Of a stretch of DNA of 64,000 nucleotides, positions 10,488-20,783 are shown one piece after another. The stretch is from assembly GCA_951394045.1 (NCBI GenBank), contig OX595995.1, positions 744,001 to 808,000 on the forward strand. The letters run 5' to 3'. The position numbers and the translations under genes were made by a program. Source of the DNA: Nitzschia sp. DOCU1. Its lineage: Eukaryota; Bacillariophyta; Bacillariophyceae; Bacillariales; Bacillariaceae. The notes beneath the pieces were generated by a model. The model did not search any database and was not told the origin of the DNA. It was given only the letters and a program-made list of their open reading frames with translations. Position 1 is the first letter of the stretch. The number at the start of each line of letters is the position of its first letter.

Positions 10488-11498
10488 ATGCTACCGATCT
10501 ATTGGATCAACTTGGAGGCATCGGTAGATCGCCGAAGAATCACGGAAGCCCAGTTTGCAAAACTTGTCCCACAAGCTGACTCGCGTGGTGGCACATGATG
10601 TCGCCCGTGTCCAGTCTCTGCTGGATCAAAATCGATTTCGACTGGAAAACAATCCAGTCGACTGGCTTCCACAAGTTTGCCTTTGTACTGGAATTTCTCG
10701 ACACGCTTCCCCGCTATGATTTCTTTCTTTTCAAGGACAATGATCAACGAACAGCGGGCTTTCCGTGGAGTTCGTTTGTCGAGAAGAAAGGCGATGCTAT
10801 CATTGCAGGCCCACTTCGGCAAGCCATGGACGAATCCTTGCTCAAAAGCTTTGATCAACCCAAGCGTCAAGCGTTTCGCCTTCATGACGCAGCGGAGTGG
10901 AAGCAGGACTGGCACACGCCTTGGAGTACTGAATTGTTTTCAGCCGCATCTCCGATTCTAGTCCCTTTTCTGGAAATCTACTTTGTATTGATGGATGCTC
11001 AATTCGCTGGTTGGTTCTTTGCGCAGATTTTGATCCCCCTACTATGCGGCGCAATGAATGGGGCCCGGATCTCATGTGGTGCGACGCGGCCAAGGAATGG
11101 AATCCTGACAAGCCTTCTTGTCATTTAGTGCCGGTCGTTTCCAAACACGATGACACACGACAAATCGAATCGAGTAGTTTTGGTAACACAACGTGGACCG
11201 AATTTGGCTTTCAAACCTTGACCATGTTCCGTCGGACAAATTTGCGTATGGATGGCACGATCATAGCGATGGAAGGACTTGATTGTGGGGAGACCGCTGC
11301 CTGTCGTTGAGCAAACATGTCGGGTCGCCCCGTCCCGTATCCGAAGGTTTTCATAAGAAGAAATGTGTGAACAAGGTAGTGTCAGCCCAATCCAAGGCCG
11401 AATCTACCGTCAAACAGCGTCTGGAAGAAATCCGCCTGGACCAAAGGCGAAAAAAGGAACTTGCTGCCGCACAGGAAGTGTCAGAATCAACATTCTAG
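10488..11498 (+). pseudogene. Truncated, frameshifted paralogue of the glycosyltransferase at 22833
   Basis: The relic begins with MLPIYWINLEASVDRR, parallel to LPPIYWINLDSSAPRR of the intact gene, then stops within about 35 codons. Roughly 250-300 codons of the parent, including its EDDAL motif, are missing. Similarity resumes in the frame at 10595 (YDFFLFKDNDQRTAGFPW; SGPLRQ of the parent is AGPLRQ here). It shifts frame near 11030 (NEWGPDLMWCDAAKEWNP, against SAWGPDLLWCSAAQEWNP) and again near 11280 (QRLEEIRLDQRRKKEL, against NRLAELKQLRAERLL). One internal deletion plus at least two frame changes makes a functional product unlikely. It lies 5' of the retrotransposon, whose other side carries the intact copy, so the two were probably closer neighbours before insertion. 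Confidence 0.85.
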
Positions 11499-11843
11499 TA
11501 GCTAGCACGTACTGGGGCATGAGCTTTTTCGAAATATTTTTGTTAGTAGATGAAGAGTTTCAATTTTCGCTAGCATTCCCAGGGTTCTACTACGACGGAA
11601 CACATACCTCTAGAGTCACGGGAGTCAATTTAAAGGGAGAACGTCGCTTTTGGGGCGTCGCCTACCCACAGACTGGAGCAAAAGCTAGTTCATCTAACTC
11701 TAGAGGTCTCAGGGTTCAAGAGGCAAGACTCTCCCTATACGTGCAGTGGCATGGGTTCCACCAATGTGTCGCAATTGCTTTCGCAAAAGAGAGAGTAGGT
11801 CATGGGCTCCCTGTTGTTGGTTGTCTTTCAACAATTCGGACTC
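11499..11843. other. Intergenic between the glycosyltransferase relic and the oxygenase
   Basis: 345 bp, presumably the 3' UTR of the minus-strand oxygenase. A plus-strand frame over 11363-12037 is mostly antisense to the oxygenase and is not accepted. Confidence 0.45.
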
Positions 11844-12806
11844 TCAAGACAAAGAACCAAATTCATCGGGCAGTCCCAAAGGTGGTGGAACCCGAGGTCC
11901 CACTCGACCAAAGAGTTGTACAATCCATTTTTCGTCCTTTATGGGTGGTAACGATTCGTGCGTCGTTCGATCGTCCGCTCGGCGAGAATCATATTCCGCC
12001 GGAAAAAAGACCAGTGCCTTGCCTGGTTCGGGTGTGACGGCCAAACCCAATTGATCAAAATATGTTTCTCCGCCACCATTCGAGCATGCATTCAAATAAC
12101 AAATACATGTAATCACTCGTTGTCCACCTTGATCGTTCCATTCCGATCCCAACGTGGGGGATGCATCTCCGTGTCGGGCAAAAATGGATCCTGGATCGTA
12201 ACGAGTGACGACGGGAGCTTCCCAACCATCCCAATCGTGACCCGTGGAATCAACAATGCGTTGCACCAACGGCTGGACAAAATCCATGTCGTCGACTTGA
12301 TTGAGAGCCATGGCTACACTGGTGCGGGCTTTGGCATTGGAAATGGCTTGCACCAGTGGTTGCGCCGCCAACACTAGTGCCACGGAAAGTGCCATGGCGA
12401 TGGATACGGGGAAAGCTGCCGCATTGATTACTTGAGCCATCCAATCTTGCTTGGCACTCCAATCATCGACAGTCTTGACCACGGACGGAATGCCAGCTCC
12501 CAACGACAAGAACGGCAAGGGCCAAAGCTTGGTAACGTCCACTGACACTTGGGGTGGATTGGAGCGAGTCATAGTGCGACCTTTGGCACGTAATATTTCT
12601 ACATAGTCTTGGTATTGTTGACATTCTTGAGGGGATAACAAGTCGGGAATGGTGTACACCAAGGGATCTTGGCACAGTACCTCAGCGGATGACGGTATCT
12701 TCCATTGTTTCTTGCTGGGCGTTGTTGAAGGTGACAGTGCGCCGGCACTCCGAAATAGCGCCACCAAGACTGTCAAAAAAGACAAGAAACTCATCCACAT
12801 GTTCAT
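11844..12806 (-). CDS. Prolyl 4-hydroxylase-like 2-oxoglutarate/Fe(II) dioxygenase
   Basis: 320 aa. An N-terminal signal/anchor (residues 1-24, ending SAGALS) is followed by LVYTIPDLLSPQECQ, typical of the start of P4H domains. Catalytic features: HxD motif in FARHGDASPT (His212, Asp214), RVITCICYLN, GGETYF, VTPEPGKALVFF, the distal His283 in TTHES and Lys293 (DEKWIVQLFG) for 2-oxoglutarate. The family hydroxylates proline in secreted or ER proteins. Odd: residues about 95-160 form an insertion containing a strong hydrophobic helix (AAFPVSIAMALSVALVLAAQ) between the N-terminal strand and the core. It may be a membrane hairpin or an unspliced segment; no GT-AG pair was confirmed. The gene diverges from the glycosyltransferase across the inserted retrotransposon. 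Confidence 0.82.
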   Translation of the reverse strand: MNMWMSFLSFLTVLVALFRSAGALSPSTTPSKKQWKIPSSAEVLCQDPLVYTIPDLLSPQECQQYQDYVEILRAKGRTMTRSNPPQVSVDVTKLWPLPFLSLGAGIPSVVKTVDDWSAKQDWMAQVINAAAFPVSIAMALSVALVLAAQPLVQAISNAKARTSVAMALNQVDDMDFVQPLVQRIVDSTGHDWDGWEAPVVTRYDPGSIFARHGDASPTLGSEWNDQGGQRVITCICYLNACSNGGGETYFDQLGLAVTPEPGKALVFFPAEYDSRRADDRTTHESLPPIKDEKWIVQLFGRVGPRVPPPLGLPDEFGSLS

Positions 12807-13026
12807 CTACTACAAGATCAGAATGACGATCTCAACGTTGCGTTAGCTTCCTTGGAACTCCACCGTTCATGGTTGGATGGAGGTTTCTGTTGCAATTGTG
12901 GTGATACTGTACATGCGTCCAGAACGAATCTTGTCACTTCATTCATTTTCGATCGGGGCTCCAAAGAGACACGTCACTATCGGTGAGACAGACCGACGAT
13001 AATAGAATCCATGGAGTCGGCATTGC
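12807..13026. promoter_or_regulatory. Remaining 5' flank of the oxygenase gene
   Basis: 220 bp from the oxygenase ATG to the first base of the retrotransposon. It is the host half of a divergent promoter region now split by 9.3 kb of insertion. No motif was identified. Confidence 0.4.
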
Positions 13027-13279
13027 GACTCTTGTGAGGTAGCAGGTCAGACGGAGTACTACGGTAGTCCTGACGACCGGCCGAGCGCCTGCCAAGACAG
13101 ACGCGAGCAGGTCGTGCTCTGAGAAGAAGGATTGGGAGAAGACGGACAGACGGTGCAAGAGTGAGAACGAGAGAAGCCATCCTCCAAGGATGCCGACAGA
13201 TCGTCCTCACAATTCCGCCGAACGAGCGACTTGATCAAGCATCGTGCCGTCGGAAGTTAGCTAGAGTAGTCTAAAAGCT
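13027..13279 (+). repeat. Left terminal split direct repeat A1
   Basis: 253 bp, identical as read to 21839-22091. It starts with GACTCTTGTGAGG and ends with CTAAAAGCT. Flanking bases differ immediately on both sides (C against G on the left, T against C on the right), which fixes the limits. Confidence 0.93.
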
Positions 13280-13693
13280 TCGATATCCAACAACCTTTCG
13301 CATCCAACCATCCAAGAAGGTAAGAAATAATAAGTTAACGCGAAATCCGGCATTCGAAGCACCTTCCCCGGGAGAAAACCGCAGAAACGACGGAAATCCA
13401 CCCCGAAAGAGCTTCTCAGCTTCTCAAATCCCACCCGCAAGACCTCAACCATGCTAGCACCCAGAAGCCGCATGGAACTCGAGAGGATGGCAACACCACC
13501 GAACAACACGATGAAACTCGAAGTCTTCTCTTCGGCGACACTAAGCAACGGAGGACACCCGCCCGAGTCACTTAACGACAATGACGGCAAAAGTCATCCC
13601 CACGCAACGCCCGAAAGCTGACCCCATGGCCTGACGGCCCGGCAACCCCCCCATTGCGACTAAGCCAGCAATAGCAGAAGCCCGAGACAAGCG

Positions 13694-16438
13694 ATGCCAG
13701 ACATCACTCGCGCAAAATCCCGGCAAAGGCAACTTCAGAACGCCAAGCCAGAACGCAAGCCCCGCCGCCACCATAAGGTCCGGCCGAGAAGCTTCGCTCT
13801 CACGAATTCGTTCGACGCCCTAAACGACACCCTAAACGAAACCGTAATCGTCGTATACATTCGAACTCACCTATTAATTATCTACCTACAGATGAAATTC
13901 CTCAATCTCAAACGCAAGCTCGACGAGATCGAAACCGATCCGAGCAAGAAAGCAGCCTTCGAACCGATGCCCCGTGGCATCTTGAAAAGCCAGAAACCCG
14001 CAGGCCGCCACCCCGCCATCAAGTGGAAGAACTTGACCCCAGCCGAACGTGCGCTCACGCTGAACCCCAAACTAGCCCTCATCGGCATGGACAGCAACAC
14101 CTCGAAGCTGGTCACCATGTCGCAGTTCACCCCCATGAACAACGACGCACGCTCCGAAGCAATCCACCTCGGAGCCGACCTCCACCCGTTCAAACCGGCC
14201 AAAGTCATCCGGGAGGACCTAACTGCCAACATCCTGGTCATCATGGCCAAGGAAGACGCAGACAAACACGGACTCTTGTACCTGGATCAGGACGTCTCGA
14301 AGACAGTCCCGAACCCGACCGATAGCTCCAAGCCAGCGCTGGACATTACGCGCAAAGTGCCCCGGGCCATGAAAGAGGCGATGGCAACGGGAGAAGACAG
14401 AGACAACTACCCAGTCCTGGCGATCATGCCCAAAACAATGCCACTCGCGAACGGCTCAGTCTGTCCAGAAGGACCGGTCGATGACGAGAAAGTCCTGGCC
14501 TGTTGCCTCGACAATGCCGAGATAATCCGAGAATACGCCGAAGCCATGGGCGGCCTGGTAGAATCTGGATCTCGCACCATCCCGCACGGCGGATTGTCGT
14601 TGGAGAACCTCCTAGACTTCACAAGCGACCCAGCAGAGAAAGAAAAGTGGACCAACGCCCTAGGCGACCCAGTCCTCCACAGCCAACTACAAACCCTCTC
14701 CTGGCAATGTGACATTTCACCCCTCTGGAACGACGCCGAAGAAGCCGCCGACATCCAGGACGACCTCATGAAAGAACTGAGTTACCGTCTCGACGCCTTC
14801 ACAGAAGCCAATCCCGAGACAGCAGCCCTCTGGGAACCCACCACAACGCCTAGCCGCTCGGCCAGCAGACGCAACTCCGTCAGCTCCGACACCGACTTCG
14901 CATCCCCCCTAGTGGAACTGATTTCCAACGCCACCGAAGGCACAGGCTCGCTCTCCAACAAGACAACTTGCCGCAACGGCTTCCGTATCTTCTGTGTCCG
15001 ATACGACGAAATGAACAACACGTTCGACATCCCGACCGAAAACGAGATGAATCCCCAATTCCTGGGCCTCATCAAAACCGGAGCCCAGCAACACGTCCCA
15101 CTAGCCATGGAGCAAACCCTGAGCTCCTTCGTGGCCACCATGCGTGACAAGTATTATAGCCCTGTCGCCTGGCGAGCCAAACTCCCACACTTTGCCCGAG
15201 GATTCTGGGGACTACTCCTGACCGGCTGCATCCGCAAGAAAGCCATCATCACCCATGCAGATTTCCAGCGCTCCGACGCCTGGACAGTCTTCCATTGCTT
15301 CCACCCCAACGAAACATCGGAGGCATACAAAAAGATGATAGCCGAAGCTGCAGCCCAAAATGCGCAAGCATTGGCAGGTTGGGGGAAAGATCAGATCAAC
15401 AAGTCGACCACCACGGTCTTCTACAGCACCGAAGTCACTGACCTAAAAACCGTCTGCACCATCATCGCCAACACCGGCATGCTAGCAGCTTGGATGGTAG
15501 CAAAAGACGACTGCACCGCAATCTCCCAAGCCCAATGGCCAATGATAACCGTCCTGGCCGACGAAATCATTAAGACCATCGTCGGTCATGACGACCTCGA
15601 CGGAGCCGGAGGCGACTGGGTCCAAGCAGTAAACGAAACAGCTCCCTGGGCCTGCCTGCACATCGTCAAGAACTGGCAAAACATCATAGCCGAAATAGCC
15701 AACCTCGGCTGGGACAACCAGACGAACACCACCGTCGCGTCCACCGGGACCATCCCCCCGGCCAAAATCCGATCCTTTGACATGATCCTGAAGCTCTTCA
15801 AGAACATCAAAGACGCCATTGAATCCGCCCGTATGAGCGGCGACCCATCCTGCGGCTACGGTAACCAGGCCCCAGCGTACTACGCACAAGTCTGCCCCAT
15901 CAAGGCCGAGTCCATCCTAGCCGAGCAACGTCGTCTCCTAGGAGTCAACACAGAAGGCCCCAGCCCCACAAAAGCCGACCGCAAGAAAGGCAAGGACCGC
16001 AACGCCAACGGCAATGGCAACGGTAATGGCAACGGTAACAAGAAAGGCGGAAACGACAACGCTGACAAGAAAAACCAGCCCTCCGTCCCCATCTTCATGA
16101 AGAATGATGACACTCAAAGATTCAGCGCCAGCTCGATCCCGGAAATCACGGAAAACGGGAAATCAATCACACTCTGCCTCTTCGGCAACATCAAAGACGC
16201 AGGCTGCAAGTACCATAAGTTCGGCCGCTGCAAACGGCTCCACTTTCAGTCAACCGACGAATTCCTCAACCTGTCAGAAGACAGCAAGAAGAAGATAGAC
16301 GAATTCGTCAAGCACGCAACCAATCTTCAGTACTGCCCTGGATTGGCCCCGCATGAACGTAAGAAAGGAGCAAAAGCCAACCCTAACAAGCAAGCGCGGG
16401 ACAACCCAGTCGCTGCAGGTGAGCCAGCTGCCAACTAA
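13694..16438 (+). CDS. Gag-like protein of the tyrosine-recombinase retrotransposon
   Basis: 914 aa from the ATG at 13694; a second ATG at 13892 directly follows a pyrimidine-rich stretch ending in CAG and could be the true start, or the junction of a small intron. The N-terminus is basic. The middle has no recognised enzyme domain. Near the C-terminus comes an Asn-Gly repeat (NANGNGNGNGNGN), then a CCCH-type zinc-binding motif (CLFGNIKDAG, then CKYHKFGRCKRLH; C-x9-C-x7-C-x3-H), as expected for a nucleic-acid-binding Gag. The last residues are encoded within a candidate intron starting at 16419 (CAG|GTGAGC). Unspliced RNA gives this protein; spliced RNA fuses residue 908 onward to RT-RNase H. 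Confidence 0.82.
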   Translation: MPDITRAKSRQRQLQNAKPERKPRRHHKVRPRSFALTNSFDALNDTLNETVIVVYIRTHLLIIYLQMKFLNLKRKLDEIETDPSKKAAFEPMPRGILKSQKPAGRHPAIKWKNLTPAERALTLNPKLALIGMDSNTSKLVTMSQFTPMNNDARSEAIHLGADLHPFKPAKVIREDLTANILVIMAKEDADKHGLLYLDQDVSKTVPNPTDSSKPALDITRKVPRAMKEAMATGEDRDNYPVLAIMPKTMPLANGSVCPEGPVDDEKVLACCLDNAEIIREYAEAMGGLVESGSRTIPHGGLSLENLLDFTSDPAEKEKWTNALGDPVLHSQLQTLSWQCDISPLWNDAEEAADIQDDLMKELSYRLDAFTEANPETAALWEPTTTPSRSASRRNSVSSDTDFASPLVELISNATEGTGSLSNKTTCRNGFRIFCVRYDEMNNTFDIPTENEMNPQFLGLIKTGAQQHVPLAMEQTLSSFVATMRDKYYSPVAWRAKLPHFARGFWGLLLTGCIRKKAIITHADFQRSDAWTVFHCFHPNETSEAYKKMIAEAAAQNAQALAGWGKDQINKSTTTVFYSTEVTDLKTVCTIIANTGMLAAWMVAKDDCTAISQAQWPMITVLADEIIKTIVGHDDLDGAGGDWVQAVNETAPWACLHIVKNWQNIIAEIANLGWDNQTNTTVASTGTIPPAKIRSFDMILKLFKNIKDAIESARMSGDPSCGYGNQAPAYYAQVCPIKAESILAEQRRLLGVNTEGPSPTKADRKKGKDRNANGNGNGNGNGNKKGGNDNADKKNQPSVPIFMKNDDTQRFSASSIPEITENGKSITLCLFGNIKDAGCKYHKFGRCKRLHFQSTDEFLNLSEDSKKKIDEFVKHATNLQYCPGLAPHERKKGAKANPNKQARDNPVAAGEPAAN

Positions 16439-16507
16439 GCACTACGTTCCCGAAACATAAACTTACATAACTGCATGTCACATCCAACCCAGACATTCGC
16501 ACCCCAG
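16419..16507 (+). other. Candidate 89-bp intron joining gag to pol
   Basis: Donor GCTGCAG|GTGAGC and acceptor CACCCCAG|TCACC. Removing 16419-16507 joins codon phase 1 of the Gag frame exactly to the RT frame (GTC ACC CCT AGT), with no stop before the RT ORF. The fused protein would be 1947 aa. The RT frame has no ATG before residue 84 (16792), so a splice-made Gag-Pol is the simplest way to express it. Confidence 0.68.
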
Positions 16508-19500
16508 TCACCCCTAGTCGTAGCTCACCTGCTAGAAAGAAAGTGAAACGCTCTCCACCGAAAGATTGGTTAAGCCGGAATCGAAACGCGCACCAATTCC
16601 CGATAAGAACGTACCGGAGCATTCCATCCCATACGAACCTCGACGAATACATCGACGGCGTCCTCTCCAAGAAGATTACAGCCGAGAACCGATGCCTCGC
16701 TCCCACTAGCCCGTCGCGACTCGCAGTCCTCGACGCAGCCCGTAGTCAAGGCTATCAACCTTCAGAACAAGAAGTCACCGCCGAGACTATCATGCACGAG
16801 CGCGAGCTAACCATGGACGCCATCATGCACCACAGATCCCGAGCGATCCAAGCCTTGCCACCCAAAGCAACAAGAGACACGGCAGCATCCTTCGGTCTCA
16901 AATCCCTCTCGCAGAATATGCGTGACGAGAGCGCCCTACTGGCCCACCTTAAAGCCGTCCACAACCAAGAAAACAACCCCTACCGCCGAAGACGACTACC
17001 GCCTTATATCGACCCGCGGACCCTCTTCCCCTCTAAGGCAACCCTGTACAAGATATCTCACTTCGGTAAGTACGACAGCAACAAGAGTTGGGTGACTGAG
17101 AACCCCGCATTGCCGCAAGTGACGTTACCTTTACTTCGATCAGGATTCCTCGACGAAGCTTCCACGTCCGCCCTCCGCCAAACCAGCCCAGGATTCCACA
17201 ACATCATCGACCTGCAGAAGATGACGGCGGATGTTGATTGCCGAATGTTACGATTCCCACAATTCGAGTGGGAGCAAGCAGCCGAAGGACCGGACGACCA
17301 GATCCTCCGTGATCGCATGGCCATGAGAACGGCCTGCCTCCTCCAATACGATGGTAGCATTGAATCGCTCCAACGTTTCTGTGGATGGCGATGGATGAAT
17401 GAACAAATTAGAACCTTCGAAATGCTCTTTTGGTTGCAGCCACTCTTACCGGAAGAAGACTTCAAGGAACTAGCAGCAGGATACGTCCTGGGCGTCCCGT
17501 ACAGCCTCAAATCGAGCCCAGACAACTCTCAAGAAGAATTGCAAGCGTACGTGAGAGCAGGCAACAGTGTAACAGCCAGCAAACACAGCGACCTCTGCTG
17601 GAAGCTCATGTCGAAAGAAGACCGACGGGACGTCTCCTTCGTCCTCCCCTCGACGCTCTTCCCGTTCTTGCCCAACATGTGGCTAATCGTCCTCGGAGTG
17701 ACAGCTCCAGAAGGACGCAAACCCCGCATCTACCGTGACTGCAGCAAACGCATCACCACGAAGTCTGCCCCGATCAACACCCTGATCGACCCGGCTACCG
17801 AGCCCCGTATCGGCTTCGGCAAAACATTCAACCGATATTGCACGTACCTTTGGAACACCAGAGCCAATTTTCCAACCAAGCGAATAGCGATCATGACCGA
17901 CGACGAAGCCGGGTGCTTCAACCAAAAAGCAATATCCCCTACCTTGACATCGTCAATGGCCACAATCTTTGACGGCGTCCTGATGATCGCCATTGGAAAC
18001 CACTTTGGAGGTTCTTACGGGCCGGCCTGCAATGAGCCCGTTGCCCGCGCCAAAGAAAAGGTCGTCCAATTTCTCTTCGAACACTGTGACTACCAACAGG
18101 ACGCAAACAGAGAGTACCTCCAACACATCCAGCTAGAAATACCACCGTTGGAACAGCCACTTGCCCAAGCCAAGCCGGCGCCGGAATACCCCCAACGGAA
18201 CGAAACAGGAGCCCACCAATTCGAGTACATGATGTACATCGACGACGCCAATACGGGTACACTGGCCGAAACGAAGCAGGTACGCCAGATGGTAGCCTCG
18301 AGTGTCGAAGGCACCTACATCCTCCGCAGCTACCCAGGCCCGATCGATAACCCTCTCCTCACCCCAGTGATGGCTTGGGATAAAGCCAGCTTGACGATCT
18401 CCACGGAAGCCAAGATGCTCGGCACCATTGTCAACACCGACACCATGCGAATAGGACTCCCAGCAGCTCGTCTGCAACGGTTCCTCGACGAACTCCGACG
18501 CAACTGGAACCCCAACCGTAAGACTTTCACTGCACGCCAAGCCGCAGTACTCCAAGGCAACCTGATATCAGCCCTAGCCAGCAACTACTGGCTCCAGGCG
18601 CTAGGCTTCCAATTCAACACGCTGCTTAAACTAGCGTTGAAACGCAACGCCGAACGACTGCTGCGCTCCAAACGCCACCTGCAGGACGCATTCCCCGACC
18701 CGAAAGAGGCCGACCTCGACCCAGCAGCAGACGATCGAGATTGTGAGTTAATCGGTATGAAAAATAAATGGATGCGACTGCTCTGGAAGAGCAAGGTCGA
18801 AACTTACATTCCAGCGGCAATCCATGCAACGGCCGGATGGCTCCGCACAATCATCGAGGAAGAGCTTCGCCAACCCGGATCCACCTGGTACCGACCCATC
18901 AGCCACCTGGTCCAGCGAGAACACGACGGCACAGCTTACCAAGATGCGAGTTCCGACTTCGGCGTCGGCGGCCACTCCCCCGATCTCTGCTATTGGTGGC
19001 AAGTCGAATGGGCAGACTTCGGTCCTCAGTTCGCTACCTGGCTTCGAGAGACACTTAACCAAGGGTTATCGACGAGTTCCCACATCAACTGGCTCGAGTA
19101 TATTGCCGCGATCATTCAAATCGCCGGGATGATTGTCGTCTACCGCTTCCACAAACCACACCTTCCATGGCCCCCAGTCGCCAAACTCATTGGTGACAAC
19201 AACGTGGCGAATGCCGTCATCAAGAAACGCAGTTCCACCTCGGACAGCGTGGTAGCGGCCGCCCTGGGCCGCTTGCTAAGCAATATCCTGCGTCTCGACG
19301 AAATTGGAATACGGTCAGGCCGCGTGAATACTGAAGACAACAAATTCGCCGACGACCTATCGCGAATGCCCGCCACACAACTCACCTTTGCGATCAAGGA
19401 CATGCCCAAAGATACTCTAACGACTTACCTCGATCCCCTTTCACAGAGCTCTGGGAAGAAGGAATGGAGAACCTCCTATCTGAGGTTCCATCCAAGCACC

Positions 19501-19626
19501 GCGCTCTTATCAGCGATCTCTACTGCCGCGCTGGCGCCACAAACGATAGACTTCTCACGAATTCCGAGCGCAAAGCACTTGGGACAAGTGTCAGACGGCA
19601 GCAGCATTTTTTCCAATTCGTTGTGA
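16508..19626 (+). CDS. Reverse transcriptase-RNase H (pol) of the tyrosine-recombinase retrotransposon
   Basis: The frame is open from the acceptor at 16508; the first GTG is at 16543 and the first ATG only at 16792. Counting from 16543: RT palm motif A near residue 450 (IAIMTDDEAGCF), motif C YMMYIDDAN (YIDD at about 565-568), and TEAKMLGTIV for the following motif. The DIRS-type RNase H follows: YQDASSDFGVGG (about 800), HINWLEYIAA (about 847), GDNNVANAV (about 883) and NKFADDLSR (about 932) supply the acidic residues. It copies element RNA into DNA. The C-terminal 55 codons overlap the recombinase ORF in another frame. Expression is probably as a Gag-Pol fusion through the 16419-16507 intron. 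Confidence 0.9.
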
Positions 19627-20711
19627 ACGTCACGGGAGGTGAAGAACTTACCTGCAACTCCTTGTCGCCGTTAGCTAGGTGCGAGTTACTCCACCTCTAC
19701 GCGATGGTCCTATGCTCCGGGGGAGCAATCAACGGCGCCCCCATCAAATCGAAAACCGTCCGGGAATACTTGAAAGCAGCCGTCGACTACTGGAAGGCCA
19801 TCGGGCTCAACCAGGCTAACCCGCTGCTGGACCCGGACTCATCCAGACCCTACCAACCGCTGGAACGTACCATCAAGGAGTACGTTAAATGGGAGGCAAT
19901 CCCGAACCGGCAAGAACCCGTGACCCCGTCCATGGTCATCGACCTGAGCAAACGAATGCTCAACACCCATCAGGACTCGAAGCACCAAGCATTCTATGAC
20001 TGGTCGGTTGTTGCGTTACAAACCGGCTACCGGAAAATCGAATGGGCAGCGGAACGAGCGGTGAAATCGATCGACACATACCCTCGACACACTGACCCCA
20101 ACCGCTCCTTCTACCAGACTACCAGCGAAGACTGGAGACTCCTCGACGGCCAAGGTACCCCCATCCCTTTCGAAGCCGAACTGTCCTTTCCCCCAGATGA
20201 ATTAGGCGGCGCGAAGGCTCGCTGGCGTTTTCAGAAGAACGGCAACAATGGTGAGCAACAGATTTTCGCAGCGAATCACAAGAACACCATCATGTGTTGC
20301 CCACGCGCAATTCAACGAATCAAACAACGAGCAGCTCGCCTCGGCATCAAATCAAACGAGCCCCTGTCGGTCTACAGAAGCAATCCACGAAGCAACCTAC
20401 CGTCATTCTTCCATACAACGTCGGTAAACGACATGGTTCGCGAAACGGCTAGATGCACGTTCAACATCGACAGCCTCAAAGAGGCCGGCCTACGATACAC
20501 GGGACACTCGTTCCGCATTGGCGCCGCAACACTCATGCAATCGATGGGTGCGGACAGCACCCTTATCCGCCAGAGATTGCGCTGGAAAAGCGACGCCTTC
20601 GAAGTCTACTTAAGAAAAACCCCGATGAACGCCCTCCGCCACATGCGGATGCTTAATGACCAAGACTTCAACTCTTGGCAGCCGCCTGAACCGGTTGCGC
20701 CTACACTATAA
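19464..20711 (+). CDS. Tyrosine recombinase of the retrotransposon
   Basis: 415 aa from an ATG at 19464, overlapping the RT ORF by 163 bp in a different frame. Residues 1-150 form an SAM-like alpha-helical DNA-binding part. The catalytic domain shows Arg190 (LQTGYRKIEW), His348 and Arg351 (YTGHSFRIGAATL), Trp374 and the nucleophile Tyr382 (WKSDAFEVYLR). This R-H-x-x-R-Y set is typical of the recombinases of DIRS, PAT and Ngaro elements. It is expected to insert a circular double-stranded DNA intermediate at a short matching core, here probably GACTC, without target duplication. All catalytic residues are present, so the enzyme looks functional. Translation could be by reinitiation, leaky scanning or an internal promoter. 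Confidence 0.93.
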   Translation: MENLLSEVPSKHRALISDLYCRAGATNDRLLTNSERKALGTSVRRQQHFFQFVVNVTGGEELTCNSLSPLARCELLHLYAMVLCSGGAINGAPIKSKTVREYLKAAVDYWKAIGLNQANPLLDPDSSRPYQPLERTIKEYVKWEAIPNRQEPVTPSMVIDLSKRMLNTHQDSKHQAFYDWSVVALQTGYRKIEWAAERAVKSIDTYPRHTDPNRSFYQTTSEDWRLLDGQGTPIPFEAELSFPPDELGGAKARWRFQKNGNNGEQQIFAANHKNTIMCCPRAIQRIKQRAARLGIKSNEPLSVYRSNPRSNLPSFFHTTSVNDMVRETARCTFNIDSLKEAGLRYTGHSFRIGAATLMQSMGADSTLIRQRLRWKSDAFEVYLRKTPMNALRHMRMLNDQDFNSWQPPEPVAPTL

Positions 20712-20783
20712 AATAGGACGAAAGAGTATTAGTGCAAAGTCTTCAAACCGCCCAGCACTGGCAAACTCACCTAATTTAAGGAC

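Noticed and set aside
11363..12037. 224-codon plus-strand frame
   Set aside because: Mostly antisense to the oxygenase gene, whose catalytic motifs are clear; no domain on this strand.
13261..13590. 109-codon minus-strand frame in the left part of the retrotransposon
   Set aside because: Lies partly in the A1 repeat and the 5' leader, has no domain, and the GC-rich leader favours chance frames.
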